A stretch of 64,000 nucleotides of DNA from Biomaibacter acetigenes (GCF_003691585.1 NZ_CP033169.1:3162001-3226000), one strand, 5' to 3'; positions 51,794-63,636 are shown, numbered from the stretch's first letter. Program-made: numbers and translations. Notes: generated by a model from the letters alone, not told the origin.

Positions 51794-53047
51794 GATTTTT
51801 ATCCCCGCCATGGATCTTTTGAGTTTGTCGGCGGTTTCGTTGAGCATCTCGGCAGAAGCGGCTATCTCGCCCAGCAGCATGTGCTGTTTTTCCACGGAAC
51901 CTGCGATGTCCTGAGCCTGGTTGGAGGTATCCACTGTTATCTCGGCCATTTTCTTGAAGGATTCGTGGGTGTCTTCGGTGCTGGCGGCCATTTCCTGAGT
52001 AGCGGCGGAAATCTCCTGCATCTGTTCGGATACCTTTTGTACGGCATTTAATATCTTGTCAAAGGTCTCCCCTGCGGTTTTTACGGCCTCTATACCTTTT
52101 TTGACATTTTCGCTGCCCTCTCCCATGGCAGTAACCGCATTTTTGGTCTCCTCCTGGACCGATGCGATGAGGTCCGCTATCTGTTTGGCTGCGTTGCCCG
52201 ACTGCTCCGCCAGCTTCCTGATCTCATCCGCCACCACTGCGAAGCCCCTGCCCTGTTCTCCGGCCCTGGCTGCTTCGATGGCGGCATTCAATGCCAGCAG
52301 GTTGGTCTGGTCGGCGATGCCTGTAATGGTCTCTACTATCTGGCCGATGGTTTCGGAGCTTTCCCCAAGTTTTTTTATTACGTCACCGGTGTGTTTGCTG
52401 GATTCTTCTATTTTTTGCATCTGCTCTATCACCTGATGCATGGCGCCTTCACCGGCATCGGCCAGCTGGGCGGCATTGACGGCAGTGGCCGATGCATCGG
52501 AGGCGCTGGAGGCTATTTGCTCCACGCCCGCGCTCATCTGGGAAAGCATGTCGGAGATAGAACTTACCAGGGATTTTATTTCTTCCATTTTATCGGAGTT
52601 TTTCTTAATACTTTCTTCTAGAGAGCTGGAAAACTCATTTGATGCCTCTTCGCTTTCTTTTGCTATGTCCCTTAAGGAGTTGGCCGATGATACCATTTCA
52701 TCTATAGACTTTTTGATATCCACCAGCATAGATTTCAACCTTGTCATGGAATCATTGTAGATATCCGCCAGTTTCCCCACATCATCATTGGCCACTTTCT
52801 TAGCCCTGACGGTAAAGTCTCCTTTAGCTACGGCTTCCAGGCTTCTGGCTATGCTGTCCACGGGTGCCGATACGGTCTTTGCCACGGCGAAAGAAATGAT
52901 GCCCGAAATGATTACGGCAGCCGCCGCCATGATGAGCACATCCTGTTTTGCAAGGTCCTCCCCGTGGAAGTAAAACAGGTATCCGCCAAGCGACAGCAAG
53001 ACCATTAGCATTGTTGTTGCTACCATCCTGAATTGAATGCTCTTCAA
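51791..53047 (-). CDS. Methyl-accepting chemotaxis protein
   Basis: This 418-residue receptor has two membrane helices (residues 8-27 and 38-57) with only about ten residues between them, so almost no outside sensor. A HAMP domain follows (about 58-110), then a long signalling coiled coil with the tip [27 protein letters not shown] (within residues 245-275). It may sense membrane state or an internal signal. The start is TTG after AGGGGG. Its stop codon lies in a REP-like repeat. Confidence 0.92.
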   Translation of the reverse strand: MKSIQFRMVATTMLMVLLSLGGYLFYFHGEDLAKQDVLIMAAAAVIISGIISFAVAKTVSAPVDSIARSLEAVAKGDFTVRAKKVANDDVGKLADIYNDSMTRLKSMLVDIKKSIDEMVSSANSLRDIAKESEEASNEFSSSLEESIKKNSDKMEEIKSLVSSISDMLSQMSAGVEQIASSASDASATAVNAAQLADAGEGAMHQVIEQMQKIEESSKHTGDVIKKLGESSETIGQIVETITGIADQTNLLALNAAIEAARAGEQGRGFAVVADEIRKLAEQSGNAAKQIADLIASVQEETKNAVTAMGEGSENVKKGIEAVKTAGETFDKILNAVQKVSEQMQEISAATQEMAASTEDTHESFKKMAEITVDTSNQAQDIAGSVEKQHMLLGEIAASAEMLNETADKLKRSMAGIKI

Positions 53048-53113
53048 GTTTTTTCCCCCTTCATTAAATTTATGATTTAATTGTAAAAAGTAGCCTTTCT
53101 ACTGGGAGATGGC

Positions 53114-53165
53114 CCAGCACCTCCGATGAGACCTACTATCTAAAAACAATAATAGGTAATGCTGG
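53114..53165 (-). other. Structured leader of the chemoreceptor gene
   Basis: Outer arms CCAGCA and TGCTGG enclose an inner stem (ACCTA.TAT with ATA.TAGGT) and the loop sequence CTCATCGGAGG on the minus strand. The nested form suggests a regulatory RNA, but it matches no riboswitch that I can name. Confidence 0.4.
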
Positions 53166-53286
53166 AAAATTATATAATATATATTAGACATTTTTTGACT
53201 TTTTCCTGCCAAAATCAAAAAGATGTCGAATCATATTTAAATAACCTCCCGAGGGCGGCCTAGAGTATAAGAGTTTTATCAAAAAA

Positions 53287-53307
53287 CCCCTGAACTTTTT
53301 TCAGGGG
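53287..53307 (-). terminator. Intrinsic terminator of pyrG
   Basis: Arms CCCCTGAA and TTCAGGGG, followed on the minus strand by TTTTTTG. Confidence 0.9.
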
Positions 53308-53364
53308 ATTTTTTATTAATCCTTGATCAATGTTTTCTTATCTTTTTATATATTCCGCTTATAT

Positions 53365-55038
<1,674 letters not shown>

Positions 55039-55191
55039 TTATGCAACTTGAACGCGGGTTGTCAAGAGCAGGGGAAGGTTTTGCAGGTTTTTAAAAAATG
55101 CCGATATAGTTAGTCGCGCATCGAATCAGCGGCCGCCTCGACAGTGGAGACATTATGGAAGATGTGGTAGCAGGGTATTTTGAGGATATGT

Positions 55192-55670
55192 AAAATATTA
55201 TTGAAATTAATAAAAAAAGTCATATATATTTAAAGCTGTCAAGTCAGTTTGCCGATTATCTGCATGGCAAGCCATGTAGAGCTTTTGCGGCTCCTTTTGA
55301 TCTTAGACTACCTGAGGAAAACGAGAAAGACGAGGATACAAAAAATGTCCTCCAACCCGATCTTGTTGTTGTTTGCGATAAAAAAGGTCTTAAAGGAACC
55401 GGATATTACGGAACTCCTGATCTTGTAATCGAGATAACTTCATCTACTACGTCAAGGAAAGATAGACTGCTGAAGTTCAACAAATATGAAAAAGCCGGTG
55501 TGAAGGAATACTGGATAGTAGATCCCGAGGGAAAGTTCGTCAGCGTATTTACATTGCAGGAAAATAAAAGATATGGCAGGCCGGAACTGTATAGCGAGAA
55601 AGATAAAATCAAGGTTTCGATTTTCCCGGACCTTGTGATAGATCTTGGGCCGGTGTTTGAAGGAATTTAA
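55192..55670 (+). pseudogene. 5'-damaged Uma2-family endonuclease
   Basis: The frame gives LHGKPCRAFAAPFDLRLPEE, VLQPDLVVVCDKKGLKGTGY, GTPDLVIEITSSTTSRKDR and KYEKAGVKEYWIVDPEG, the Uma2 (DUF820) PD-(D/E)XK nuclease core. No start codon is present after an in-frame TAA at 55191; the usual first 35 or so residues are missing. A short frame MEDVVAGYFEDM from 55155 runs into that TAA. Confidence 0.82.
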
Positions 55671-55676
55671 ATATGT

Positions 55677-55711
55677 AAAACAAGGCTGTGGAAATTCCAC
55701 AGCCTTGTTTT
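55677..55711. terminator. Bidirectional terminator
   Basis: AAAACAAGGCTGTGG, AAATT, CCACAGCCTTGTTTT: a long perfect hairpin with A-run and T-run. It serves the Uma2 relic on one strand and the SLH gene on the other. Confidence 0.88.
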
Positions 55712-55718
55712 CAAAATT

Positions 55719-55750
55719 CCATAAGTGAATAAGTGAGTGCCTGGCACCTA
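55719..55750. repeat. REP-like repeat at the SLH stop codon
   Basis: Same short repeat as at 51762. Its minus-strand TAG ends the SLH protein gene. No RAYT sequence is attached. Confidence 0.8.
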
Positions 55751-57190
55751 TATTAGCCCTAGGTTCATCAGCAGGCGTTTCAGGACTATGACGTTTTCTG
55801 CGCGGGTGGCGTTTTCGTTCGGCGCAAAAGCTGTAGTTGTCCGCCCCTGCATGATGCCTTCACCGATACATGCGGCCACCGCTTTGTCGGCCCATGCAGC
55901 GATGCTGCTTTTGTCGGCAAAGGAGCCGAGCAGCCGACCTATATCACTATCTGCAACATTCAAGGTTTTATTCTTATATTCCATGGCCCTTACCATCATA
56001 ACGGCCATTTCCTGGCGGGTGATATTCTTATCCGGAGCAAAGTTCCCGGCTGCTATACCGCTTACGATGCCTGCTTTATACGCAGCTTCTATTGCCCCGA
56101 AGCTCCAATCGCCGGGTTTTACATCTTTGAATGTGGCTTCCTGGGGTCTGTATTCCTGGATACCCAGGCTCCTCACCAGAAGCGCCGCAAATTGTGCCCT
56201 GGTTATACTGGCCTGGGGTGAAAACTTGGATTCTTCGGTACCCCTGGCTATACCCCGGGCTTCCATGAAAAGTATGTCCTTTTTGGCCCAGTGGCCGGAG
56301 ATATCCATAAATTTGCTTTCAAATTTCATGACGGCATATTTGCTGAGGTGGTTTAGATCCGCACTCAATCCGATGACATTGCCGCCAGCGTCTTTTACGA
56401 TTTCTCCGCCCACACATTCTAAGGTGCCATCGTCATTGATGCGGTAGACGAAGTAATTGCCACTTTCTTCGACTCTGGCAGCTACTACCAGCCTTATGCG
56501 CTTGGTGAAGGCGGTCTGGGCCGTATTTTCTACAGCAACCGTGACGTCTACGATATTTCCAACGGGTTTAAGGTTTTCAGGCAGTTTTTCCAGAACTTGA
56601 GCGACTTCCTGCTGTTCGACCTGTTTCACATTTATGCTCACCCGAGCATTTTCACCGGCACCTTTGGTATTGATGGCACCGGCATCGACGGTAATCTGGG
56701 CCCAGGGGCTTTCTACCGTTATGCTGCCACCCTTTTCCGCAAGTTTTTCTATAGATGCTGTGCCTACGCTTACTTTTGCCTGGATCCCTTCGATATCTTT
56801 AAGTTGAATGACCGCATTGGTAGCACCCTGTCTCAGGACTTTTTCTATGCCTTCATCGGATACCGTAACAATGGCGGTCCCGTCCCTTGCTTCTACTTTC
56901 ATGTCGATGTCCGATATGACCCTGGAACCACCTGTAGGAGGTGCCGGCGGCTGTTCACCGGGTTTAGGAGTGCCGCCTCCTCCAGCCCCACCGCCTCCGC
57001 CGCCGGAGGAAGCAGGATTTACAACTATGGTGCCCTGCAATTGGTTTGAAATTACCGTTGAGCCGGTTGGTGGAGCCGCCAGTGCAGGTATTGTCAATAA
57101 TATGAGTGCAATACTCAAAACCAGGGTTTTTAAAATAACTTTTCTCAAAACTAAATACCCTCCTTTACAAAGAATGTCAATAAAAAACAT
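55748..57190 (-). CDS. SLH-anchored surface protein with glycine-rich linker
   Basis: This 480-residue protein has a signal peptide (to about residue 37), a short conserved motif PTGSTVISNQLQGTIVV, a Gly-rich linker (GGGGGGAGGGG), a beta-rich middle (about 95-290) and three C-terminal SLH repeats (FMDISGHWAKKDILFME, ITRAQFAALLVRSLG, NATRAENVIVLKRLL). The N-terminal motif recurs in the next gene (GSTVISNELGGTITV), so the two probably act together at the surface. Confidence 0.88.
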   Translation of the reverse strand: MFFIDILCKGGYLVLRKVILKTLVLSIALILLTIPALAAPPTGSTVISNQLQGTIVVNPASSGGGGGGAGGGGTPKPGEQPPAPPTGGSRVISDIDMKVEARDGTAIVTVSDEGIEKVLRQGATNAVIQLKDIEGIQAKVSVGTASIEKLAEKGGSITVESPWAQITVDAGAINTKGAGENARVSINVKQVEQQEVAQVLEKLPENLKPVGNIVDVTVAVENTAQTAFTKRIRLVVAARVEESGNYFVYRINDDGTLECVGGEIVKDAGGNVIGLSADLNHLSKYAVMKFESKFMDISGHWAKKDILFMEARGIARGTEESKFSPQASITRAQFAALLVRSLGIQEYRPQEATFKDVKPGDWSFGAIEAAYKAGIVSGIAAGNFAPDKNITRQEMAVMMVRAMEYKNKTLNVADSDIGRLLGSFADKSSIAAWADKAVAACIGEGIMQGRTTTAFAPNENATRAENVIVLKRLLMNLGLI

Positions 57191-57325
57191 AAAATCTCGG
57201 CGGCCTGGTAATTTTAATATAGGGCAGCGGCATAAAGCCGCCTGGGTATTGATTTTATGGGAAGGTACCGGAAGGCAGTCCCGACACCTTCCCTTAATCT
57301 TAGATTCTAATGACTACCATAAACT

Positions 57326-58216
57326 TTATGGTAGGGGCAGCTGAACGGCATATATCTTTACAGAATATGTTCCTGCGTTATTAAAGGTAACAGTAAAGGT
57401 CGTGGAAGCATCAGCCGTGCTGAATGGGAAACCGTTGCTGGGCCCCCAGAAGAAATATTTTTCTGTATCGTTATAACCTAAAGCCTGCCCATCGCTAGCT
57501 TTAATTGTAACATCTGCCGACGTTGCAGGGTTATTGTCTTTGGTTAACTCCATGATATAAAGGCTACGCTCTATGGTAGCTTGGGTATTGTCTAGATTTT
57601 TATAGTTATTTGTCGCTTTTATTGTTACATCAAAGTTACTACCCTTTTTAACTGTCGTAGGCAATTGGGTAGTGTAGTTCAGCGAAATAGGTTCTACTAC
57701 ATCAACGGTTTCAGAGTGTTCTGTAATAACAGCATCACCGTTATTTTTATCTACTAATTTGGTCGTAATTGTATATGTTCCCGCCATGGAGAATCTTGCG
57801 GTGATATCCGTAGTCGCTGAATAATCTGCTGCTATTGGGAAACCTGTGGGGGGACCCCAATAGCCAAGGTCGGCTATATCAAATACTTGTCCATTCGTAT
57901 CTGTTGCCAAAAGATCTACTTCTGCACCATCGGGCTTTGTAATATCAACTGTTACTAAAACATTATTATAACCTGTACTTCCCATGGTATTATATGTTAG
58001 AGTCATCTCAATTTTATTGTCCAGATGCGCCACGATGGTTTCTGGTTTCGATACTTCAAATTTATATGTTGATACTGTAGGTGCTTCTTGCACTGTAATT
58101 GTACCGCCAAGCTCATTGGATATAACTGTCGAACCCGTCGGCGCGGCCATGGCCGTTGCCGAAAAGGCCAGAATCATCATTATTGCCAGCGCAAGGGCTG
58201 TTATTTTTTTTGTCAT
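57326..58216 (-). CDS. Secreted Ig-like beta-sandwich protein
   Basis: This 296-residue protein has a signal peptide (ends ATAMAAP) and the motif GSTVISNELGGTITV. Two repeated Ig-like domains of about 125 residues each share YWGPPTGFPI / FWGPSNGFPF and a closing FxxAGTYxxxxxxV strand. It has no SLH domain, so it may bind the SLH partner encoded 135 bases downstream. Confidence 0.82.
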   Translation of the reverse strand: MTKKITALALAIMMILAFSATAMAAPTGSTVISNELGGTITVQEAPTVSTYKFEVSKPETIVAHLDNKIEMTLTYNTMGSTGYNNVLVTVDITKPDGAEVDLLATDTNGQVFDIADLGYWGPPTGFPIAADYSATTDITARFSMAGTYTITTKLVDKNNGDAVITEHSETVDVVEPISLNYTTQLPTTVKKGSNFDVTIKATNNYKNLDNTQATIERSLYIMELTKDNNPATSADVTIKASDGQALGYNDTEKYFFWGPSNGFPFSTADASTTFTVTFNNAGTYSVKIYAVQLPLP

Positions 58217-58985
58217 TTTATGTTACCCCCCTTAGTTTTTTATTAACATTTTTTTAAGATATCTTTCTTATTGTTCGACAATAAAATTAATGGTATAATT
58301 TATATATAATTTTTTTACTTATTTCTCCCGGTTTCTGTTTCATAGAAACCGGTTTTTTATACGGCTAATACCAAATATCCAAAATACACTCTGACAAACT
58401 ACGGTTGCTGCTTTTCACACCACCTTTCATGTTTTATGATGCGACATACTTTATTTATTTCTTACGTTTTTGCGCCCACCTCCTATTTTTGATGTTTTTA
58501 GATGTCCAGACCGCCGGTAAATCTAATTTCTATTATACAAATAAAAAGCAGCAGCTTGCCGAAGGAAAGCTTCGGCCAGTGCCGCCGGGCGGTTGCACCA
58601 TTTTCTTCGTCCGGTCCAGGTGCCCATATAAAGGCCGGACATCATCGAATCCGACGATGAAACTATGTCAGATTTATACTCCAGGATTATTTTTTTCTAA
58701 CTTCAGTATTATATTCTACATCTGTTCAATTTTCCCTGCTACTATTTGTATTTTTTTTTGTGGTATTTTTATACTTTTTTCGACATTTTTCGTGACTACC
58801 GTTTTATTTTTTAATCCCGGAGAACCCCTTTTTTAGGATTTTTTATATCTACAAATAATATATCACCATTTCTACCCACAGCAGGGGTATGATAAAAAAA
58901 CTAATACAAATTACAAAAAAATACCCGAAGTGTTGATGACTTCGGGTAACTATATGAGAAAAGACTATAGGAAATGAGAATTTTA
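58217..58985. other. Long intergenic region with clustered hairpins
   Basis: No gene seen. A plus-oriented hairpin GGTTTCT/AGAAACC followed by GGTTTTTT lies near 58330-58357. Three further GC-rich stems lie within 58555-58665: GCCGAAG/CTTCGGC, GTCCGG/CCGGAC and CATCATCG/CGACGATG. The rest is A+T rich. ATTGTTCGACAAT at about 58270 is a small palindrome near the secreted-protein promoter. Confidence 0.6.
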
Positions 58986-60884
58986 TTATTTACATTCTGC
59001 AGGATCTTCTCCTCCAGGCTGTGTTCCTACTTCCGCGGGGTCTTCCCCGGTAGGGCCTCCTGTGGATGGCTGTTCGCTTGCGGGAGGAATTTCCGGCTCT
59101 TCCGCTACTGGCTGTCCGCCGGATGGGGCATCCCCGGGTTCCAGCGGCGGTGGCTGCGGTGTTGCAGGCTCACCGGCGGGAAGCTGTTCTGCTGAAGGCA
59201 CTGCCGGATCTTGCTGCGGAGGTTGCTGGTCTTCGGTTGGTGGTGGCTGTACCGGCGGCACTACCGGAGGTTGCTGGCCTTCGGCCGGGGGCTGCTCGGC
59301 CCCGGGGGTTCCCTGGGTCGGAGGCGGTGTTTCTGTGGGAGGAACCTGCCCTTCGGAGGGCTGTTCCCCTGATACTCCTCCGGCGGGGGGTTGCTGGCCT
59401 TCAGATGGTGGCTCGGTTCCCGGTGTTCCCGACGCCAGAGGCTGTGTCCCTGTCGGCGGATCCTCTACCGGGGGTTGTTGTCCTTCGGGAGGCTCGCCTC
59501 CGCCGTTACCTTCAGAACCTCCCGGGGCAGCATCACCGGACTCTCCACCGGACGTAACGGAGTTCTTCAGGTTTTCAAGTTCCTTTTTAAGGTTCTCATT
59601 TTCTTCTTCAAGCTTCTTTATTTGCTCTTCCAGGGAGTTATTTGAAGATTTAAGGTTTTCTATCTCGTCATTTAAGCTGCTGTTTTTGATTTCAAAGCTG
59701 TCGATTTCGTCTTTCAGGTCATCGATCTTATCCTTTAATCTTTGGTTTTCCTCTTCCAGTTTCAGCTTTTCTTCTGCCAAGGAAACTTTTTCCTGCTCCA
59801 GAGCAGTATATTTTTGTGTTAGCTCATCTATGGTGGTGTTGAGGCTCTGTATCCGGGTATTCATATCTTTGATCTGGAGATTCAGTTCTTCGATCTTTGC
59901 AATCTTTTCGTTGAGCCGGGCTATAAGGTCTTCTACGAAGCTATAAAGCTCATCCACATATTGCCTTAGCCCGGGAGCTACGATGTCTATGATGGATTGC
60001 TGTTCTTTTGTCAGTTCTATCCTGGTAAAGGAATTTGATAAGGTTTCGATTCTAGCCCGTGCCATTGTAGCTTCGCTCATTGTGATGAGAGGTTTTTCGA
60101 TGGTGCCGCTTTCATCATTATTTCCGGAAAAGGCCGCATCGGAAGTAGTTTCACTTACAGAAGCTCCCGCGCCATACTTCTGAGCCCTGCCGGATGAGGC
60201 TATTTCCTTCCACTTGATGTTTCCTGCGATATCGGCCATGATGTCTACCATACAGGCTTCCAGCTGTTCCCTATTGCCTGTTCTTATCCTTTTCATATCC
60301 CTCGTTTTTCCGCTTTTCGCCGAAGTAAGGGAATCGAAGCCCATACATAATAGATACCAGTTATCAAAGCTTATTTCCCTTTGCTCGATGATGAAACCGT
60401 TGAGGTAGCGGAGAGTCAATATGCCTGTGGTTTTGCCGTCAATATCATTTAATAGATACAGCAGATCTCTCCAGTTGAATTTTAATTCAAGCGGCACCCG
60501 CACTTCGTTTTCACCATTTTCCTCGATCTCTGCGGGATTTATATGCAACACATATGCTCTTAATCCATGGGCGGAATCTTTATCGGGATCGGTATTTTCA
60601 AGAGAAAAATATACCGTCATCTTGCCGGTGAAACCAGGTGCTCTTTTTATAACAATAGTGTCGGGATTTTCAACGTTTTCTTCTCCATCACTTTCGGTAT
60701 AAAAGTCCTCAATGATGTCCTCTTCCGATGCCGCCTGGACCTCAAAGTTTCCCACCACTCTGGATGAAAACCATGCCAGAGTATCCGTATCGGCTAAAAG
60801 TGCCATGCTTACGAGGATCCCTGCCAGGAAAAATCCGATGGCTTTAAAAAGTATGCTGCCGAGGACTTTGGTTTTGTATCCCAA
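58986..60884 (-). CDS. Surface protein with SipW-like N-terminus, coiled coil and proline-rich tail
   Basis: This 632-residue protein has an N-terminal membrane signal followed by DTDTLAWFSSRVVGNFEV, reminiscent of SipW-processed TasA-type proteins. A globular domain follows (about 50-200), then a coiled coil (about 300-440, with IQSLNTTIDELTQKYTALEQ), then about 180 residues of Pro/Gly/Glu/Gln-rich repeats (PPxEGQQPPxxx). The tail would span or embed in the wall. Start TTG after AGGAGGTGA. Confidence 0.82.
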   Translation of the reverse strand: MGYKTKVLGSILFKAIGFFLAGILVSMALLADTDTLAWFSSRVVGNFEVQAASEEDIIEDFYTESDGEENVENPDTIVIKRAPGFTGKMTVYFSLENTDPDKDSAHGLRAYVLHINPAEIEENGENEVRVPLELKFNWRDLLYLLNDIDGKTTGILTLRYLNGFIIEQREISFDNWYLLCMGFDSLTSAKSGKTRDMKRIRTGNREQLEACMVDIMADIAGNIKWKEIASSGRAQKYGAGASVSETTSDAAFSGNNDESGTIEKPLITMSEATMARARIETLSNSFTRIELTKEQQSIIDIVAPGLRQYVDELYSFVEDLIARLNEKIAKIEELNLQIKDMNTRIQSLNTTIDELTQKYTALEQEKVSLAEEKLKLEEENQRLKDKIDDLKDEIDSFEIKNSSLNDEIENLKSSNNSLEEQIKKLEEENENLKKELENLKNSVTSGGESGDAAPGGSEGNGGGEPPEGQQPPVEDPPTGTQPLASGTPGTEPPSEGQQPPAGGVSGEQPSEGQVPPTETPPPTQGTPGAEQPPAEGQQPPVVPPVQPPPTEDQQPPQQDPAVPSAEQLPAGEPATPQPPPLEPGDAPSGGQPVAEEPEIPPASEQPSTGGPTGEDPAEVGTQPGGEDPAECK

Positions 60885-60917
60885 TGTCTCACCTCCTTGT
60901 CAGGATTTAATTTTGAC

Positions 60918-62105
60918 CTATTTTAAATGTTCGCTGTGGTATCCAAGCAATTTACATATCATGGTAAAGGCTTCCGCCCGGGTGACACTGTCTTTGGGCT
61001 TGAAGGTGTTGTCGGGATAACCTGTGATGATGCTGTTGTCGACGCCGGCTCTTACATATTCTTCAGCCCATTTTCCGATATCATCCGTGTCCTTAAAAAT
61101 AAGCTCTGTGCCGTCTATTGCCTTTTTGTCGAAAGCCCTTATGAGCACTGCGGCCATTTCTTCCCTGGTAATGTAGCTGTCCGGGTTGAATACATTGCCA
61201 GGATAGCCCTCAAATACGTCTTTTTCCGTAGCGGACAGTATATATCCTTGAGCCCATGCAGGAATGGGATCAACGTAGGGGAGCGTACCTTCCTTTTCCC
61301 CAAGTTTGAGTGCATTGGCCACCAGCACTGCGGCTTCGGCTCTGGTTATGTAATTGTCGGGCCTTATGGTGCCGTCGGGATAGCCGTGGATTATTCCGTG
61401 CTGCAACAATGCCGTTATGCAGTATTGAGCCCAGTGGCTTCCGATGTCCGGATACTCCTCCAGGGGTTCTTCCACTAGTTCATTGTTATTATTCCTGTCT
61501 TTATGCTCCGGCACGGGATTTTCCTCCATATTAACCAGGAACGCCACCGTGGCCTTCAGGCCCTGCATGTCGTTGCCGGCTTCTTCATACATGTGCACCG
61601 TATATTCCAGGTCGATGGAGCCATTTTCATCGATATTAAATTTGGCCGTTTCCGGCAGGGAATATCCCCTGTAAGTTTCATCCCCGCTTCTGTAGAGCAG
61701 ATCAAAAAAGCTGCCGTCGAAGACGATATGCGAAAATGCCAGAAGCCTGCCCCTTTTTATTGTAAGTTTCATGTTTTTTGCAAAAGTTTCGTATAAAGGT
61801 TCACCCGGGGCAATGATTTCGGCCCTGTCGTTGAGAAGCTCCATGGAAAGGCCCAGGCTGTCCACCCGCACCCTTTCGGTATGGTTGTTGTTGAGCCTCA
61901 ATGTGCCCGTCTGGCTCATTCCGGGAGCCCATAGCCCTCCGGTGAACATGTGTCCGGCCGTTGAACCATTTCCGGAAACATCCAAAGTAACGTCCGGATC
62001 GGGATTCGTTGCAAGCGATACGGCCGCACCCCAGAAAATCGAGAAAAATATTATGATAATCACCATGAGCATTATACCCGGGGCCAAGCTTTTTTTATGC
62101 TTCAA
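60918..62105 (-). CDS. TasA/camelysin-like protein with three C-terminal SLH domains
   Basis: This 395-residue protein has a signal helix, an N-terminal region like the TasA/camelysin family (GHMFTGGLWAPGMSQTGTLRLNN), and three SLH repeats at about 215-390 (ITRAEAAVLVANAL, YITREEMAAVLIRAF, SVTRAEAFTMICKLL). It could be the wall anchor for the TasA-like proteins encoded upstream. Start TTG after GGGGGG. The gap to the next gene is 33 bases. Confidence 0.85.
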   Translation of the reverse strand: MKHKKSLAPGIMLMVIIIIFFSIFWGAAVSLATNPDPDVTLDVSGNGSTAGHMFTGGLWAPGMSQTGTLRLNNNHTERVRVDSLGLSMELLNDRAEIIAPGEPLYETFAKNMKLTIKRGRLLAFSHIVFDGSFFDLLYRSGDETYRGYSLPETAKFNIDENGSIDLEYTVHMYEEAGNDMQGLKATVAFLVNMEENPVPEHKDRNNNNELVEEPLEEYPDIGSHWAQYCITALLQHGIIHGYPDGTIRPDNYITRAEAAVLVANALKLGEKEGTLPYVDPIPAWAQGYILSATEKDVFEGYPGNVFNPDSYITREEMAAVLIRAFDKKAIDGTELIFKDTDDIGKWAEEYVRAGVDNSIITGYPDNTFKPKDSVTRAEAFTMICKLLGYHSEHLK

Positions 62106-62258
62106 TTTCTTTATTCCCCCCTTTCACAGATTACTAAAGTGCTGTTTTATGGAATTCAAAAAAGTTCTAAATAAACCTTGCTTTAGAACATTTATGGATA
62201 CCATAAAACCGCTTCTGCCCATGATGGGCAGCAGGAGCCTCATGCAACATCAGAAAAC

Positions 62259-62295
62259 GGGCGGCTGTAGGCAGCCGCCCCTACGAAACACATCA
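62259..62295. repeat. GGGCGGCTG palindromic repeat, copy 1
   Basis: GGGCGGCTG...CAGCCGCCC hairpin followed by CTACGAAACACATCA. A second copy at 63602-63636 lies on the other side of the TasA-like gene. Confidence 0.8.
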
Positions 62296-62333
62296 TGAAT
62301 GCTATGAAAAAACAAGCGAGTTAAGATACTTAT

Positions 62334-63536
62334 TTAATGAATGTTTGTCACCTGTCCGGCCACGACGGTGGCAATCTCGTTGGGGTTGCCGTCGCTAAAT
62401 CTGAATACGCACGACATGGGCAGGAGTTCTATGTCCTGCACGAAATTCGTCCATGAACCTCCACCGGACTTGTAGAAAGATACGCACTTCCCGCTATCCG
62501 AGTGGACTTTGCCGGTCTGGAAGGTTATAACAGGATGGTCTGCAATATTATATGAAATCCCGTTAGTGGTAGCGTTTTTATAACTCATCTGGAAGTAATA
62601 ATCATACGGCAAAAGCTCTGCCTTGACCTCACCGTTCTCATCGGTCGTGCCCAGCGCCCTGTAGCTGCCGTCCGTGGGGCCTGGATAATCCGGCGCATAG
62701 CTCACATATGCCACTGCACCGGGTATCGGCTGGCCGTCACTGCCAACCAGCTTTACAGTTACCGGAGCAGTCCCGAATACGAAAAATGACTGATTCTGGA
62801 TATTCTGATTAACTGTCCTTGTATATCCTCTATATGTAATTTGGACGTGGGTGGTGGTCAGGTTGGGCGGAAGGATTGACCCTATGCTGCCGCTGCTGTC
62901 GGTAGTGCCCAGAGAAACCCACTTCTGGCCGTTCCAGTAGCTGAAATACGCTCCTTCCAGCGGGCTTCCCAGACTGTCCATGATCATGACCGTGGTCTTA
63001 TTCGTTTGAACCGCATTCAGCATCAAATCGCATGTCAAACTATTATTCTGGTATGTATCATCGGCCAGTTCATCCATGTGAATATCAACAGTCATGCTTG
63101 TAACAGCATCGGGTGCCAGTTTTTGTTCAAGTGTGAAAAAGCCTTTTGAATTGACGAACAGGTCCGAAAGCCTTCCCGTATATACTGTGGTACCGTCAAA
63201 TTTGACTTCTATTTCCAGCATCCCTGCCAGTTCCAAATTTCCTTCAGGATTTGCGGCATTTATTCTGTAAATTTTGAGCGGCAGGGTTCCCATATTTTTC
63301 AGCTCCACGGGGCCTAATGTCCTGGACTCGTTAGGCTGCATGTTCTCAAGGTTCAGAGTGGCAAACTTCTCCTTTTCGAAGGTGCCGTCGATTTTTCCGC
63401 CAAGGCGCAGGGTACCCGTTACGAATGTATTCTCATTGCTTTCGGCTCGACTGGTAAACCATGCCATGGTGCCCATTCCCGCCAGACCAAAGATCAATAT
63501 CACACTGAGGGCGGCTAAAATAAATCTTTTTTTCAC
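62334..63536 (-). CDS. TasA/camelysin-family protein fused to Ig-like domains
   Basis: This 400-residue protein begins with a SipW-type signal (MGTMAWFTSRAESNENTFVTG). A TasA-like domain follows to about residue 185, then two carboxypeptidase-regulatory-like beta domains (DSLGSPLEGAYFSYW; GSDGQPIPGAVAYVSY) and a C-terminal beta domain. TasA forms biofilm fibres in Bacillus. The extra domains suggest a decorated or adhesive subunit. The start is GTG after AGGGGAGGG. Confidence 0.84.
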   Translation of the reverse strand: MKKRFILAALSVILIFGLAGMGTMAWFTSRAESNENTFVTGTLRLGGKIDGTFEKEKFATLNLENMQPNESRTLGPVELKNMGTLPLKIYRINAANPEGNLELAGMLEIEVKFDGTTVYTGRLSDLFVNSKGFFTLEQKLAPDAVTSMTVDIHMDELADDTYQNNSLTCDLMLNAVQTNKTTVMIMDSLGSPLEGAYFSYWNGQKWVSLGTTDSSGSIGSILPPNLTTTHVQITYRGYTRTVNQNIQNQSFFVFGTAPVTVKLVGSDGQPIPGAVAYVSYAPDYPGPTDGSYRALGTTDENGEVKAELLPYDYYFQMSYKNATTNGISYNIADHPVITFQTGKVHSDSGKCVSFYKSGGGSWTNFVQDIELLPMSCVFRFSDGNPNEIATVVAGQVTNIH

Positions 63537-63601
63537 TCCAGTGTCCCTCCCCTCTAGTGGTTAAAGTCTTGAGACATTATCCAGACTAAGTTTTAGAGAA
63601 T

Positions 63602-63636
63602 GGGCGGCTGCCGACAGCCGCCTCTACAACACATCA
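63602..63636. repeat. GGGCGGCTG palindromic repeat, copy 2
   Basis: GGGCGGCTG, CCGA, CAGCCGCC then CTACAACACATCA; same orientation as copy 1. Confidence 0.8.

Noticed and set aside
58555-58665. Cyclic di-GMP or cobalamin riboswitch
   Set aside because: The conserved cores of these classes (such as GGGCAAACC with GACGCAAAGCC, or the B12 box) are absent on both strands.
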